NCBI RefSeq assembly: GCF_002112505.1
Contig: NZ_NEHW01000004.1
Coordinates: 186,001 to 250,000, forward strand
Direction: 5' to 3'
DNA length: 64,000 nt
Origin: Pseudomonas sp. R28(2017)
GTDB lineage: Bacteria > Pseudomonadota > Gammaproteobacteria > Pseudomonadales > Pseudomonadaceae
The position numbers and the translations under genes are program-made. Numbering within the stretch: the first letter of the stretch is position 1; each line of letters opens with the position of its first letter. Below are positions 40,449-48,722 of the stretch, piece after piece. A model generated the notes under the pieces. That model was not told where the DNA came from, ran no database searches, and was given only the letters and a program-made list of their open reading frames with translations.

Positions 40449-40473
40449 AAAAAAGGCGACCCGAAGGCCGCCT
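40449..40473 (-). terminator. Terminator after icmP
   Basis: On the minus strand AGGCGGCC-TTCG-GGTCGCCT (one mismatch) followed by TTTTTT. It suggests icmP is largely its own transcript, separated from the three downstream genes by about 200 bases. Confidence 0.85.
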
Positions 40474-40495
40474 CTTTCAGTACCGTTACTGCAGA

Positions 40496-41833
40496 TCAGA
40501 ATTCGTGATCGGCGGTGTCCGGGTTCAGGTTGGCAATACCCAGCTTGCCTGCAGCCTGCTCGATCGAACCGGTCTGCTTGACCAGCGAGGCGATGGCATC
40601 GCGCACGATCTGGTTGCCGGCAGCGTTGTCGGCGGCGATCAGCTGGTCGTAGTGCTCGCCCTTGAGCGCGTGGTCGACCATCACCTGGATCTTCGCTTCG
40701 GTGGCTTCAAGGTCGGCCTTGAGGGTGGCGTCGGCTGCCGGATCGGCCTTGGCCACCAGCGAGGACAGGCTCGGGCCGGTCAGCTTGGTGCCGTCGACAC
40801 GGGTGTATTCGCCCAGGTAGACGTTGCGGATGCCCTTGGCGTCGTAGAAGTGCGAGTAGTGGGTGTTGTCGCTGAAGCAGTCCTGCTCGTCTTCCGGCGA
40901 GTTGGCTTCCAGCGAGACCTTCATGCGCTCACCGGCCAGTTCACCCAGCGACAGGCTGCCCATGCCGAACAGCATCTTGCGCAGGCCATCGGCCACAGGC
41001 TCGGCTTCCAGCGTGGCACGGTAGTTGTCGGCGACGTTTGGCGCCCAGTTGCCGACCATCTCTTCGAGGTCCTTGACCAGCAGCTCGGTGACCGCCTTCA
41101 GGTAGGCACGGCGACGGTCGTTGTGGCCGCCGGTGGCGCCTTTGCCTTCCAGGTAATCGGACGCCGGGCGGGCGCCGGCGCCTGGGCCGGTGCCGTTGAG
41201 GTCCTGGCCCCAGAGCAGGAATTCGATGGCGTGGTAGCCGGTGGCGACGTTGGCTTCGGAGCCTGCCAGTTCGTTCAGGCTGGCCAGCTTCTCGGCGGTG
41301 ATGTCCTTGACGTCGACCTTCTCTTCGCCGACCTGGATCTCGGTGTTGGCGATGATGTTGGCGCTGGCCGCCGGGTTGCCCAGGGCATGCTCGTAGCTCT
41401 TGTCGACGTAGTCGATCAGGCCTTCGTCGAGGGGCCAGGCGTTCACCTGGCCTTCCCAGTCGTCGATGATGGTGTTGCCGAAGCGGAACGCCTCGCTCTG
41501 CAGGTACGGAACGCGCGCGGCGGCCCAGGCCTCTTTGGCGGCCTTCAGGGTTTCGTCGTTGGGCTTGGCAAGGAACGCGTCGACGGCGGTCTGCAGGGTC
41601 TTGGCGGTGCTCAGCGAGTCGCTGTACACGGCGTAGACCATCTCGGTGTAATGCTTGACCACGGCTTTGCCGGCCGCTTCGTCGACAGCCCCGGGCGCCG
41701 CAGCAGCGGTGCTGGCAGCAGCAGGTGCCTGAGCTTGCGGAGCGGCGGCCTTGTCATCCTTGCCTTCGCCGCAACCGGCGAGAGCGATGGCGATGGCCAG
41801 CAGACTGGCGGAGGCCAGAGGCATTCGAATCAT
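40496..41833 (-). CDS. icmP: IcmP-like imelysin, iron-regulated protein A family
   Basis: A 445-residue lipoprotein (lipobox IAIALAGCGEG; start MIRMPLASAS, the upstream ATG at 41866 is less likely) with a low-complexity Ala/Pro/Gln linker then two imelysin repeats. The signature GxHxxE is intact in TGYHAIEFLLWG, with DLNGTGPG following. In P. aeruginosa the homologue was described as an insulin-cleaving metalloproteinase of the outer membrane; the family is now mostly seen as iron-related. I see no convincing Fur box upstream. Confidence 0.88.
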   Translation of the reverse strand: MIRMPLASASLLAIAIALAGCGEGKDDKAAAPQAQAPAAASTAAAAPGAVDEAAGKAVVKHYTEMVYAVYSDSLSTAKTLQTAVDAFLAKPNDETLKAAKEAWAAARVPYLQSEAFRFGNTIIDDWEGQVNAWPLDEGLIDYVDKSYEHALGNPAASANIIANTEIQVGEEKVDVKDITAEKLASLNELAGSEANVATGYHAIEFLLWGQDLNGTGPGAGARPASDYLEGKGATGGHNDRRRAYLKAVTELLVKDLEEMVGNWAPNVADNYRATLEAEPVADGLRKMLFGMGSLSLGELAGERMKVSLEANSPEDEQDCFSDNTHYSHFYDAKGIRNVYLGEYTRVDGTKLTGPSLSSLVAKADPAADATLKADLEATEAKIQVMVDHALKGEHYDQLIAADNAAGNQIVRDAIASLVKQTGSIEQAAGKLGIANLNPDTADHEF

Positions 41834-41993
41834 TATTGGTTTTCCTGCGTCGTGTGGTTGGACCATGGGGTTAGGCCGTGCGCCGTGGCACGCGAAACGG
41901 CAACATCATGCGAAAGATTTACATTTGCTGTAAAGAGGCGGGCGCGCAATTCATGTAAATGCGCGTCACGGCCTGTAATCGCGGGGGTAGGTG

Positions 41994-44045
41994 TTACAGC
42001 GCGGAGACCTGGTTGCGCTGAGCCTGTTTGAGGAAGTTGGTCAGCTCGCGCGCCGACAACGGCTTGCTGTAGTGGTAGCCCTGACCCTCATGGCAACCCT
42101 GGGCGATGATGTAGGTTTCCTGCTCGGCGGTTTCCACGCCTTCGGCGATCACCTGCATCCCCAAGCTCTTGCCCAGCTGGATGATGGCGCGAACGATGGT
42201 GGCGTCGTCATCATCGTCCAGCAGGTCCTGGACGAAGCTCTTGTCGATCTTGATCTTGTCCAGCGGCAGCGACTTCAGGTAACTGAGCGACGAGTAACCG
42301 GTGCCGAAGTCGTCGATGGCGATCAGCGCCCCGGAACGGCGCAGGCTCAGCAAGTGCTGGGCGGCGGTGCTGATGTCTTCCATCAGACCGGTCTCGGTCA
42401 CCTCCAGCTCCAGGCTGCGCGGTGGCAGGCGGTAGGCCTGCAGCAGGTTGTTGACCACCCGCGGTAGCTCGTTGTGGTGCAGCTGCACGGTGGACAGGTT
42501 GACCGCCATGCGCAATTCGCTGAAGCCCAGGTCGTGCCATTCGCGCAATTGCCGGCAGGCCTGGTCGAGCACCCACTCGCCGATGCTGATGATGCTGCCG
42601 TTCTGCTCGGCCAGGGGGATGAACTGGTCGGGCGGAACCATGCCCAGCTCCGGGTGCTGCCAGCGCAGCAGGGCCTCGACGCCGACCACACGGTGGTCGC
42701 GGTAGCTGATCTGCGGCTGGTAGACCAGGTACAGCTGGTTGCGCGGCAGGGCTTCGCGCAGGTCCTTTTCCAGCTCGCGGCGGCGGCGCATTTCGCTGTC
42801 GACGCTGGCGATGTAGAACTGGTAGCGGTTGCGCGAACGGGCCTTGGCCAGGGTCATGGTCTGCTCGGCCTTCTGCAGCAGCTTTTCGGTGCTGTCGCCG
42901 TCTTCGGGGAACAGGGTGATGCCGATGGTGGCGCGCAGGCGAATCTGCTGGTGGTCGAGGCCGAACGGCAGCTCCAGGTCATCGAGGATGCTCTGGGCCA
43001 GCTCGGCAGCCTCGTAAGGCTGCTCGATATTGGCCTGGACCAGGGCGAACTGGTCGCCACCCAGGCGTGCCAGGGCTCCCAGGCGGCCACTGTGGGCGCG
43101 CAGGCGGTCGGCCAGGGCCAGCAGCAGCTGGTCGCCGGTCTGGTAACTGAACTGTTCGTTGATGCCCTTGAAGTCGTCCAGGCCTACGCACAGTACGGCC
43201 ACGCGATGCTGCAGGCGGCCGGCATCGGCGAGGATCTTGTCGAGCTGTTCCTGCAGTTGCTGACGGTTGGGCAGGCCGGTAAGGAAATCGTACTGGGCCA
43301 TGCGCTGCAGGCTGTTCTCGGCTTCGTGGCGCAAGTGGGTGTTGCGCTCGATCGAGGCCAGCAACTGGTTGGCAGTATTGACCCAGATGCCAAGCTCGTT
43401 CTTCTCGTGGCCCTTGAGCAGCGGGATCTGGTGCTGGCTGGGGCGGTCAGGGTTGATCTGGGTGAGGTGCTCGATGATCTTCGACAGCGGCTTGGTCAGC
43501 AGCCAGTGGTAGACCAGATACAGCACCAGGCCCATGGCCAGCGCGCGCAGCACCCCGGAAATGAAGATGATCACCGCGTTGACCAGGAAGTCTTCGCCGT
43601 AGGACGAGGTATCGAGGGTGATGCTCAGGTCGCCGTAGTACTCGCTGTATGGGCCGCGGCCGACCAGCTGGGTGGTGTAGGTGCGTTCCTGGCCGAGGAT
43701 CAGGTCGGTCAGCCAGCGCATCGACATGTCCTGCAGCGGACGGGACTTTTCCGCCAGCATGGTTTCGTTGGGATGGCCGATCGAGGCCATGCGCACCGAT
43801 TCGTCCTGGAACAGGCCTTCCATCACCTGCATGCCCATTTCCCGGTCGAGGCTGTACACCGCCTGGGTCGAGGGGTCACGGAACATGTCGAGGATGCGTT
43901 GGGCATCGTTGTTGACGGCCTGGCGGGTCTTGTAGGTGTCGTAGACGATCTGCGCGCAACTGAGGACGACGCCGACCGCCAGCGCCGAGAGGAGCACGAC
44001 CCTGAGCAACTTGACCGATAAGCTGTTCCGCAATTCCAGCTTCAA
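41994..44045 (-). CDS. bifA: BifA, cyclic di-GMP phosphodiesterase (degenerate GGDEF + EAL)
   Basis: Starting at a TTG (LKLELRNSLSVKL) the protein has 683 residues. I prefer this start because TAAGGAAA lies seven bases upstream, whereas the ATG pair at 44078 has no ribosome site. Order: span about 10-33, periplasmic sensor region, span about 165-190, HAMP-like linker, GGDEF domain with GGDQF in place of GGDEF, then EAL with EALLRW, the DDFGTGYSSL loop and the Lys/Glu residues of an active phosphodiesterase. BifA lowers c-di-GMP and is needed for swarming and biofilm dispersal. It sits beside sodB, as in P. aeruginosa. Confidence 0.94.
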   Translation of the reverse strand: MKLELRNSLSVKLLRVVLLSALAVGVVLSCAQIVYDTYKTRQAVNNDAQRILDMFRDPSTQAVYSLDREMGMQVMEGLFQDESVRMASIGHPNETMLAEKSRPLQDMSMRWLTDLILGQERTYTTQLVGRGPYSEYYGDLSITLDTSSYGEDFLVNAVIIFISGVLRALAMGLVLYLVYHWLLTKPLSKIIEHLTQINPDRPSQHQIPLLKGHEKNELGIWVNTANQLLASIERNTHLRHEAENSLQRMAQYDFLTGLPNRQQLQEQLDKILADAGRLQHRVAVLCVGLDDFKGINEQFSYQTGDQLLLALADRLRAHSGRLGALARLGGDQFALVQANIEQPYEAAELAQSILDDLELPFGLDHQQIRLRATIGITLFPEDGDSTEKLLQKAEQTMTLAKARSRNRYQFYIASVDSEMRRRRELEKDLREALPRNQLYLVYQPQISYRDHRVVGVEALLRWQHPELGMVPPDQFIPLAEQNGSIISIGEWVLDQACRQLREWHDLGFSELRMAVNLSTVQLHHNELPRVVNNLLQAYRLPPRSLELEVTETGLMEDISTAAQHLLSLRRSGALIAIDDFGTGYSSLSYLKSLPLDKIKIDKSFVQDLLDDDDDATIVRAIIQLGKSLGMQVIAEGVETAEQETYIIAQGCHEGQGYHYSKPLSARELTNFLKQAQRNQVSAL

Positions 44046-44079
44046 TGGGGTTTCCTTAATCCATGCGCATGGCATCATT

Positions 44080-44098
44080 TTGCCATTAACGTTGGCAA
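44080..44098 (-). promoter_or_regulatory. Hairpin 3 of the bifA upstream region
   Basis: TTGCCA-ACGTTAA-TGGCAA on the minus strand, a perfect 6-bp inverted repeat ending 35 bases before the TTG start and abutting the next repeat. Likely in the mRNA leader. Confidence 0.55.
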
Positions 44099-44128
44099 TA
44101 CACTATCGGCCGACCTTGGGTAGTGTAT
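44098..44128 (-). promoter_or_regulatory. Hairpin 2 of the bifA upstream region
   Basis: ATACACTA / TAGTGTAT, a perfect 8-bp inverted repeat with a 15-base loop, in the bifA 5' region. Could be an RNA stem or an operator. Confidence 0.6.
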
Positions 44129-44160
44129 CGGTTGCCCGACCCTGCAACTTGAGTGCGCGC

Positions 44161-44184
44161 CATCAAACTTCCAGACGTTTGATG
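44161..44184 (-). promoter_or_regulatory. Hairpin 1 / operator in the bifA upstream region
   Basis: CATCAAAC-(8)-GTTTGATG, a perfect 8-bp inverted repeat. A possible promoter (TTGCTC at 44209-44204 and TAACAT at 44187-44182, 16-base spacing) overlaps its outer edge, so it may be a protein-binding site rather than RNA. Confidence 0.5.
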
Positions 44185-44234
44185 TTAGCGTGCTATCCGC
44201 GCTGAGCAAGACCCTGGCAGAAAACGGGCAGGCA

Positions 44235-44262
44235 CAAAAAAGCCCGGCACGGGGCCGGGCTC
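44235..44262 (-). terminator. Terminator after sodB
   Basis: On the minus strand AGCCCGGCCCCGTGCCGGGCT stem followed by six T. It separates sodB from bifA. Confidence 0.92.
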
Positions 44263-44282
44263 TTCGTTCAGGGCTGAATGAA

Positions 44283-44879
44283 TCAGGCCTTGAAGGTCTT
44301 GCCTTCGAACTGTTCGGCAACGAAGGCCCAGTTCACCAGGTTCCAGAACGCCTCGACGTACTTCGGACGCAGGTTGCGGTAGTCGATGTAGTAGGCGTGT
44401 TCCCAGACGTCGCAGGTCAGCAGCGGGGTGTCGCCGCTGGTCAGCGGGCAGCCGGCGCCGATGGTGCTGGCCAGGGCCAGGGAGCCGTCAGCTTTCTTCA
44501 CCAGCCAGCCCCAGCCGGAACCGAAGGTGCCAACCGAAGTCTTGGTGAACTCTTCCTTGAACTTGTCGAAGGAACCGAAAGCGGCGTTGATGGCATCAGC
44601 CAGGGCGCCGGTCGGCTGGCCGCCGCCGTTTGGCGACAGGCAGTTCCAGTAGAAGGTGTGGTTCCAGACTTGAGCGGCGTTGTTGAAGATGCCGCCCGAA
44701 GAGGCCTTGACGATCTCTTCCAGGGTCTTGCCTTCGAATTCGGTGCCTGGGACCAGGTTGTTCAGGTTCACGACATAGGTGTTGTGGTGCTTGTCGTGGT
44801 GATACTCCAGGGTTTCCTTGGAGATGTGCGGCTGCAGGGCATCGTGGGCGTACGGCAGCGGCGGCAATTCAAAAGCCAT
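44283..44879 (-). CDS. sodB: SodB, iron superoxide dismutase
   Basis: A 198-residue cytoplasmic dismutase. Metal ligands appear in the standard places: His in [11 protein letters not shown], His in [11 protein letters not shown], Asp in [17 protein letters not shown] and the His of the same motif. [22 protein letters not shown] and the AQVWNH context point to the iron rather than manganese form. AGGAGATCCACC precedes the ATG. It has its own terminator. Confidence 0.97.
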   Translation of the reverse strand: MAFELPPLPYAHDALQPHISKETLEYHHDKHHNTYVVNLNNLVPGTEFEGKTLEEIVKASSGGIFNNAAQVWNHTFYWNCLSPNGGGQPTGALADAINAAFGSFDKFKEEFTKTSVGTFGSGWGWLVKKADGSLALASTIGAGCPLTSGDTPLLTCDVWEHAYYIDYRNLRPKYVEAFWNLVNWAFVAEQFEGKTFKA

Positions 44880-44982
44880 GGTGGATCTCCTGATTCAGGT
44901 CTGTTTGCGGTTTGCGCAAGGCCGATCACGGGCGGCCCGATGTACGTCGGCGAGTTTGTACTCTTTGCGACGCAAGGGCTGG

Positions 44983-44988
44983 ATCATA
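44983..44988 (-). promoter_or_regulatory. Candidate -10 box for sodB
   Basis: TATGAT on the minus strand 104 bases before the sodB ATG, next to a perfect CCGGGCCCGG palindrome at 44992-45001. No good -35 seen. Confidence 0.3.
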
Positions 44989-45051
44989 GCACCGGGCCCG
45001 GCGCATAACCACGCAACAAAGATAGGGAATAGAGGTTCCAGAGCGGTTGGC

Positions 45052-45069
45052 GGCCGCCGACCGGCGGCC
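45052..45069. other. GC hairpin after argO
   Basis: GGCCGCC-GACC-GGCGGCC, a 7-bp stem immediately after the argO stop codon on the minus strand. There is no T-run, so termination would be weak. Confidence 0.4.
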
Positions 45070-45070
45070 C

Positions 45071-45670
45071 TCAATTGAAGATCAGTTGCGCGGCCACGGC
45101 GAACATCATCACCGCCACCATCAGGTCAAGCATCCGCCAAGTGGCCGGCCGTGCCAGCCATGGCGCCAGCCAGGCGGCACCGATCGCCAGGGTCGAGAAC
45201 CACAGCAGCGAGGCGCTGGCCGCCCCGGCCACGTAGGCGCCTGGAGCAGTCTGCTGGGCACCCAGCGAGCCGATCAGCAACACCGTGTCCAGGTACACGT
45301 GCGGGTTGAGCAAGGTAACCGCCAGCGCACTGAGCAATACTGCCCGGCGCGAGCGCATGCCCTGGCCTTCCTGATGCTGCAGGCTCTGCTTGGAAAAGGC
45401 ACTGCGCAGTGCCTTGGCGCCGTACCAGATGAGGAATACCGCACCACCCCAGCGGGCGATCGCCAGCAGCGTCGGGTTGTGCGCCAGCACCGTGGCCAGG
45501 CCGAACACCCCGGCGGCCACCAGGATGGCGTCGCACACGATGCACAGCGCAGCCACCGGCAGGTGGTGCTCGCGGCGCAGGCTCTGGGCGAGGACGAAGG
45601 CGTTCTGTGCACCGATGGCCATGATCAGGCCGAAGGCCACCAGCATGCCGTTGAGATAGCTTTGCCACAT
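45071..45670 (-). CDS. argO: ArgO-like arginine exporter (LysE family)
   Basis: A 199-residue inner-membrane protein with about six spans. The ATG of MWQSYLNGM follows GGAG by eight bases; a GTG three codons earlier is the alternative. The N-terminal GLIMAIGAQNAFVLAQSLRREH and the later LAVTLLNPHVYLDTVLLIGS are LysE/ArgO hallmarks. It is divergent from an ArgP gene with a 90-base gap; in E. coli ArgP activates argO in response to arginine, so the same control is likely. Confidence 0.92.
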   Translation of the reverse strand: MWQSYLNGMLVAFGLIMAIGAQNAFVLAQSLRREHHLPVAALCIVCDAILVAAGVFGLATVLAHNPTLLAIARWGGAVFLIWYGAKALRSAFSKQSLQHQEGQGMRSRRAVLLSALAVTLLNPHVYLDTVLLIGSLGAQQTAPGAYVAGAASASLLWFSTLAIGAAWLAPWLARPATWRMLDLMVAVMMFAVAAQLIFN

Positions 45671-45760
45671 GGCGAACACTCCGTAAAAGATGCTGGATAT
45701 TGTGGCGAGTCAGGCTGTATAAGAAAAACAAATAGCGCTGATCCGTCATTAGGAAAATCG

Positions 45761-46651
45761 ATGTTCGACTACAAGCTGCTGGCAGCCCTCGCGGCGGTCA
45801 TCGAGCAAGGCGGTTTCGAACGTGCCGCGCAGGTGCTGGGGCTTTCGCAGTCGGCCATTTCGCAGCGCATCAAGCTGCTCGAAGCGCGGGTTGGCCAGCC
45901 GGTACTGGTGCGTGCCACGCCGCCGAGCCCGACCGAGGTCGGCCGCCAGTTGCTCAACCATGTGCAGCAGGTGCGCCTGCTCGAGCGCGACCTGCAGCGC
46001 CAGGTGCCCGCGCTGGACGAGGAAGGCATGCCCGAGCGCCTGCGCATCGCCCTCAACGCCGACAGCCTGGCGACCTGGTGGGCCGGTGCGGTGGGGGCAT
46101 TCTGCGCCGAGCATCAACTGCTCACCGACCTGGTGGTGGAAGACCAGGAAGTCGGCCTCAAGCGCATGCGCGCGGGTGAAGTGGCCGCGTGCCTGTGTGG
46201 CAGCGAGCGGCCAGTGGCCGGCGCACGCAGCCTGCCGCTGGGGGCCATGCGCTATCGGGCGCTGGCCAGCCCAGGGTTCATGGCGCGTTACTTCCCGCAA
46301 GGGTTCGCGGCACAGCGCCTGGCCCGCACGCCGGCCATCGTCTACGGGCCAGACGACTTCCTGCAGCACCGTTACCTGGCATCGCTGGGGATTCAGGACG
46401 GTTTCCTGCATCACCTGTGCCCCTCGTCCGAGGGTTTTCTGCGCATGACCGAGGCCGGCCTGGGCTGGGGCCTGGTGCCCGAGTTGCAGGCCCGTGAACA
46501 GTTGGCGAATGGCCAGTTGGTGGAAATCTGCAGCGATACCCCTATCGATGTGCCGCTGTACTGGCATCATTGGCGCAACGGCGGGCACCTGCTCGCGCAA
46601 CTGACCGAACACCTGCGGCAGACGGCACAGCACTGGCTGGTGCCCTTGTAG
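45761..46651 (+). CDS. argP: ArgP (IciA), LysR-family regulator
   Basis: A 296-residue regulator. The N-terminal helix-turn-helix GGFERAAQVLGLSQSAISQRIKLLEARVGQPVLVRATPP is nearly diagnostic of ArgP/IciA. The effector-binding domain follows, with the FYKRVM-like segment replaced by YRALASPGFMARYFPQG and the C-terminal LYWHHWRNGGHLL. AGGAAAATCG precedes the ATG. Expected to control the divergent argO in response to arginine and lysine. Confidence 0.94.
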   Translation: MFDYKLLAALAAVIEQGGFERAAQVLGLSQSAISQRIKLLEARVGQPVLVRATPPSPTEVGRQLLNHVQQVRLLERDLQRQVPALDEEGMPERLRIALNADSLATWWAGAVGAFCAEHQLLTDLVVEDQEVGLKRMRAGEVAACLCGSERPVAGARSLPLGAMRYRALASPGFMARYFPQGFAAQRLARTPAIVYGPDDFLQHRYLASLGIQDGFLHHLCPSSEGFLRMTEAGLGWGLVPELQAREQLANGQLVEICSDTPIDVPLYWHHWRNGGHLLAQLTEHLRQTAQHWLVPL

Positions 46652-46696
46652 CGGCGGCTGGCGTCTGTTGCATCTGAAATCAAGGCGGAGTCATAC

Positions 46697-47692
46697 ATGC
46701 AAATTCTGGTCACCGGCGCGAGCGGCTTCATTGGCGGGCGCTTCGCGCGCTTTGCCCTGGAGCAGGGCCTGGCTGTACGGGTCAGCGGCCGGCGTGCCGA
46801 AGGCGTGGAGCACCTGGTCAAACGGGGGGCACAGTTCATCCCCGGCGACCTGGGTGACCCTGAACTGGCCCGTCGTCTTTGCCAGGGTGTCGAGGCCGTG
46901 GTGCACTGCGCGGGCGCCGTGGGCAACTGGGGGCGCTACCAGGACTTCCACCAGGGCAACGTGGTGGTCACGGAAAATGTCGTGGAAGGCTGCCTCAAGG
47001 AGCACGTGCGGCGCCTGGTGCACCTGTCGTCGCCGTCGATCTACTTCAACGGCCGTTCACGCCTGGGTATCCGTGAAGACCAGGTGCCGCGCCGCTTTCA
47101 TGACCACTATGCGCAAACCAAGCATATTGCCGAGCAGAAAGTCTTCGGCGCCCAGGAGTTCGGCCTGGAAGTGCTGGCGCTGCGCCCGCGCTTCGTCACC
47201 GGGGCTGGTGATGCGAGCATCTTCCCGCGTTTGATGCAGATGCAGCGCAAGGGCCGTGTGGCGATCGTCGGCAACGGCCTGAACAAGGTCGACTTCACCA
47301 GCGTGCACAACCTCAACGAGGCGCTGCTGAGCGCGTTGTTCGCCGAAGATCGTGCGCTGGGCCAGGCCTACAACATCAGCAATGGCCAGCCACTGCCGCT
47401 GTGGGACGTGGTCAACTACGTGATGCGCCAGATGCAGCTGCCGCAGGTTACCCGCTACCGCTCCTATGGCCTGGCCTACAGCGTGGCCGCCTTGAACGAG
47501 GCCGCCTGCCTGCTCTGGCCCGGGCGCCCGCAGCCGACGTTGACGCGCCTGGGCATGCAGGTGATGAGCCGTGATTTCACCCTGGATATCAGCCGTGCCC
47601 GGCAATACCTGGATTACCAGCCCAAGGTCAGCCTGTGGACCGCGCTGGATGAATTCTGCGCCTGGTGGAAGCATCAACCGCTGGGGCAGTGA
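46697..47692 (+). CDS. NAD(P)-dependent epimerase/dehydratase (extended SDR)
   Basis: A 331-residue Rossmann protein: TGASGFIGGRFARFALEQG cofactor loop, VVHCAGAVGNWG, and the catalytic Tyr-x3-Lys in HYAQTKHIAE, with Ser in VHLSSPSIYF. The C-terminal part resembles 3-beta-hydroxysteroid dehydrogenase/isomerase-like SDRs (LRPRFVTGAGDASIFPRL, VDFTSVHNLNEALL). Substrate unknown. AAGGCGGAG lies ahead of the ATG. Single gene between argP and the coiled-coil protein. Confidence 0.85.
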   Translation: MQILVTGASGFIGGRFARFALEQGLAVRVSGRRAEGVEHLVKRGAQFIPGDLGDPELARRLCQGVEAVVHCAGAVGNWGRYQDFHQGNVVVTENVVEGCLKEHVRRLVHLSSPSIYFNGRSRLGIREDQVPRRFHDHYAQTKHIAEQKVFGAQEFGLEVLALRPRFVTGAGDASIFPRLMQMQRKGRVAIVGNGLNKVDFTSVHNLNEALLSALFAEDRALGQAYNISNGQPLPLWDVVNYVMRQMQLPQVTRYRSYGLAYSVAALNEAACLLWPGRPQPTLTRLGMQVMSRDFTLDISRARQYLDYQPKVSLWTALDEFCAWWKHQPLGQ

Positions 47693-47779
47693 ACCAGATC
47701 TGCAGATGATGGTCATCAGTGCGCCGCGCAAGCGGTTTATACTCATGTCTCTTTGCTACTACCGCGGTTGAAGCCACCT

Positions 47780-48601
47780 ATGCGTAACGATGCCCACGAC
47801 GATTTCGATGATGTGCCCACCTTGCGGGCGGGTACCCCAGATGATGACGAGTTGTTGCCTGCGCACGTCTCGCGCAGCCGCAAGAGGGCGGCCAGGCCGG
47901 CCAGCACCGGGGCACTCTGGGCATTGCTGGGCGCTTCGTTCATCGCCCTGGCGGGGCTGGGTTGGTGGAGCTTCCAGCAGATCTCGCTGATGGAGCAGCA
48001 ACTGGTGGCCACCCAGGAAAGCTTTGCGCGGATCAGCGAAGAAGCCGCTGGGCGTTTGCAGGCAATCAGCGGCAAGGTCGCTGCCAGCGAGACTTCGAGC
48101 ACCACGGGCAGTGAGGCACTGAAGCTGCAGATCCGTCAGTTGCAGGCCAGCCTGGCCGAGCAGGGCAAGCAGCAGCAAGGTGTGGCGGGGCAGGCCGGTG
48201 ACCTGGGCAAGCGCCTGGAGCAGGTGCTGGCCGATACCCGTGAGCAGCAGAAAGCGGTGACTGAGCTGCAGACCCAACTGCAGGCACAGTTGAAAGCAGT
48301 GAACGCTGAATTGGCGGCGCTGAAATCGGGGCAGGTCGATGGCGGCAAGCTCGATGGCCAGCTGAAGAACCTGAACGATGAAGTGGCTGCGCTGAAGAAG
48401 CAGGGCAACCAGAAAGCCGCAGTGGAAAGCCTGGAGCAGGATGTGCTGGTGCTCAAGACCCAGATGGAAAACCGCGCGGCGTCGTCGAGCGGGGCGACGG
48501 TGCAGGAGTTCGATGCGTTCCGTGGGCAGACCACGCGCAACCTCAATACCCTGCAGAGCCAGATCCAGAACCTGCAGCAGCAGATCAATGCCCGCCCTTG
48601 A
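47780..48601 (+). CDS. Membrane-anchored coiled-coil protein
   Basis: A 273-residue protein from MRNDAHDDFDD. An acidic then basic cytoplasmic N terminus (about 1-50) precedes one membrane span (ALWALLGASFIALAGLGWW, about 51-69). The rest is a long predicted coiled coil rich in Gln, Leu and Ala (from about 75 to the end) that would lie in the periplasm. No enzymatic motif is visible. The layout recalls scaffold or tether proteins, but I do not recognise a specific function. Confidence 0.75.
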   Translation: MRNDAHDDFDDVPTLRAGTPDDDELLPAHVSRSRKRAARPASTGALWALLGASFIALAGLGWWSFQQISLMEQQLVATQESFARISEEAAGRLQAISGKVAASETSSTTGSEALKLQIRQLQASLAEQGKQQQGVAGQAGDLGKRLEQVLADTREQQKAVTELQTQLQAQLKAVNAELAALKSGQVDGGKLDGQLKNLNDEVAALKKQGNQKAAVESLEQDVLVLKTQMENRAASSSGATVQEFDAFRGQTTRNLNTLQSQIQNLQQQINARP

Positions 48602-48613
48602 GATCACCTAAAC

Positions 48614-48714
48614 CTTCTTCGCGGGCTCGCCCACAGGTACATAGCCACGCTTGAGGCCTGTGCAGTTCATGTGGGAGTGGGCAAGCCCGCGAATGGGCCG
48701 CAAAGCGGCCCCGA
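48614..48714. repeat. REP inverted pair F (one arm deleted)
   Basis: The left arm reads TTCGCGGGCTCGCCCACAGG and has lost the GCTC between CGCC and CCACAGG found elsewhere; the right arm GTGGGAGTGGGCAAGCCCGCGAATGGGCCGC has one substitution. The outer GGGCCGCAAAGCGGCCC hairpin is intact. It lies between convergent genes. Confidence 0.82.
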
Positions 48715-48722
48715 GGTTTAAA

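Noticed and set aside
41834..41993. Fur box upstream of icmP
   Set aside because: No segment approaches the 19-base GATAATGATAATCATTATC pattern closely enough; the region has only scattered AT-rich words.
44080..44184. c-di-GMP riboswitch (GEMM class) upstream of bifA
   Set aside because: The conserved unpaired blocks and GNRA tetraloop/receptor layout of GEMM aptamers are not present; only simple stems are seen.
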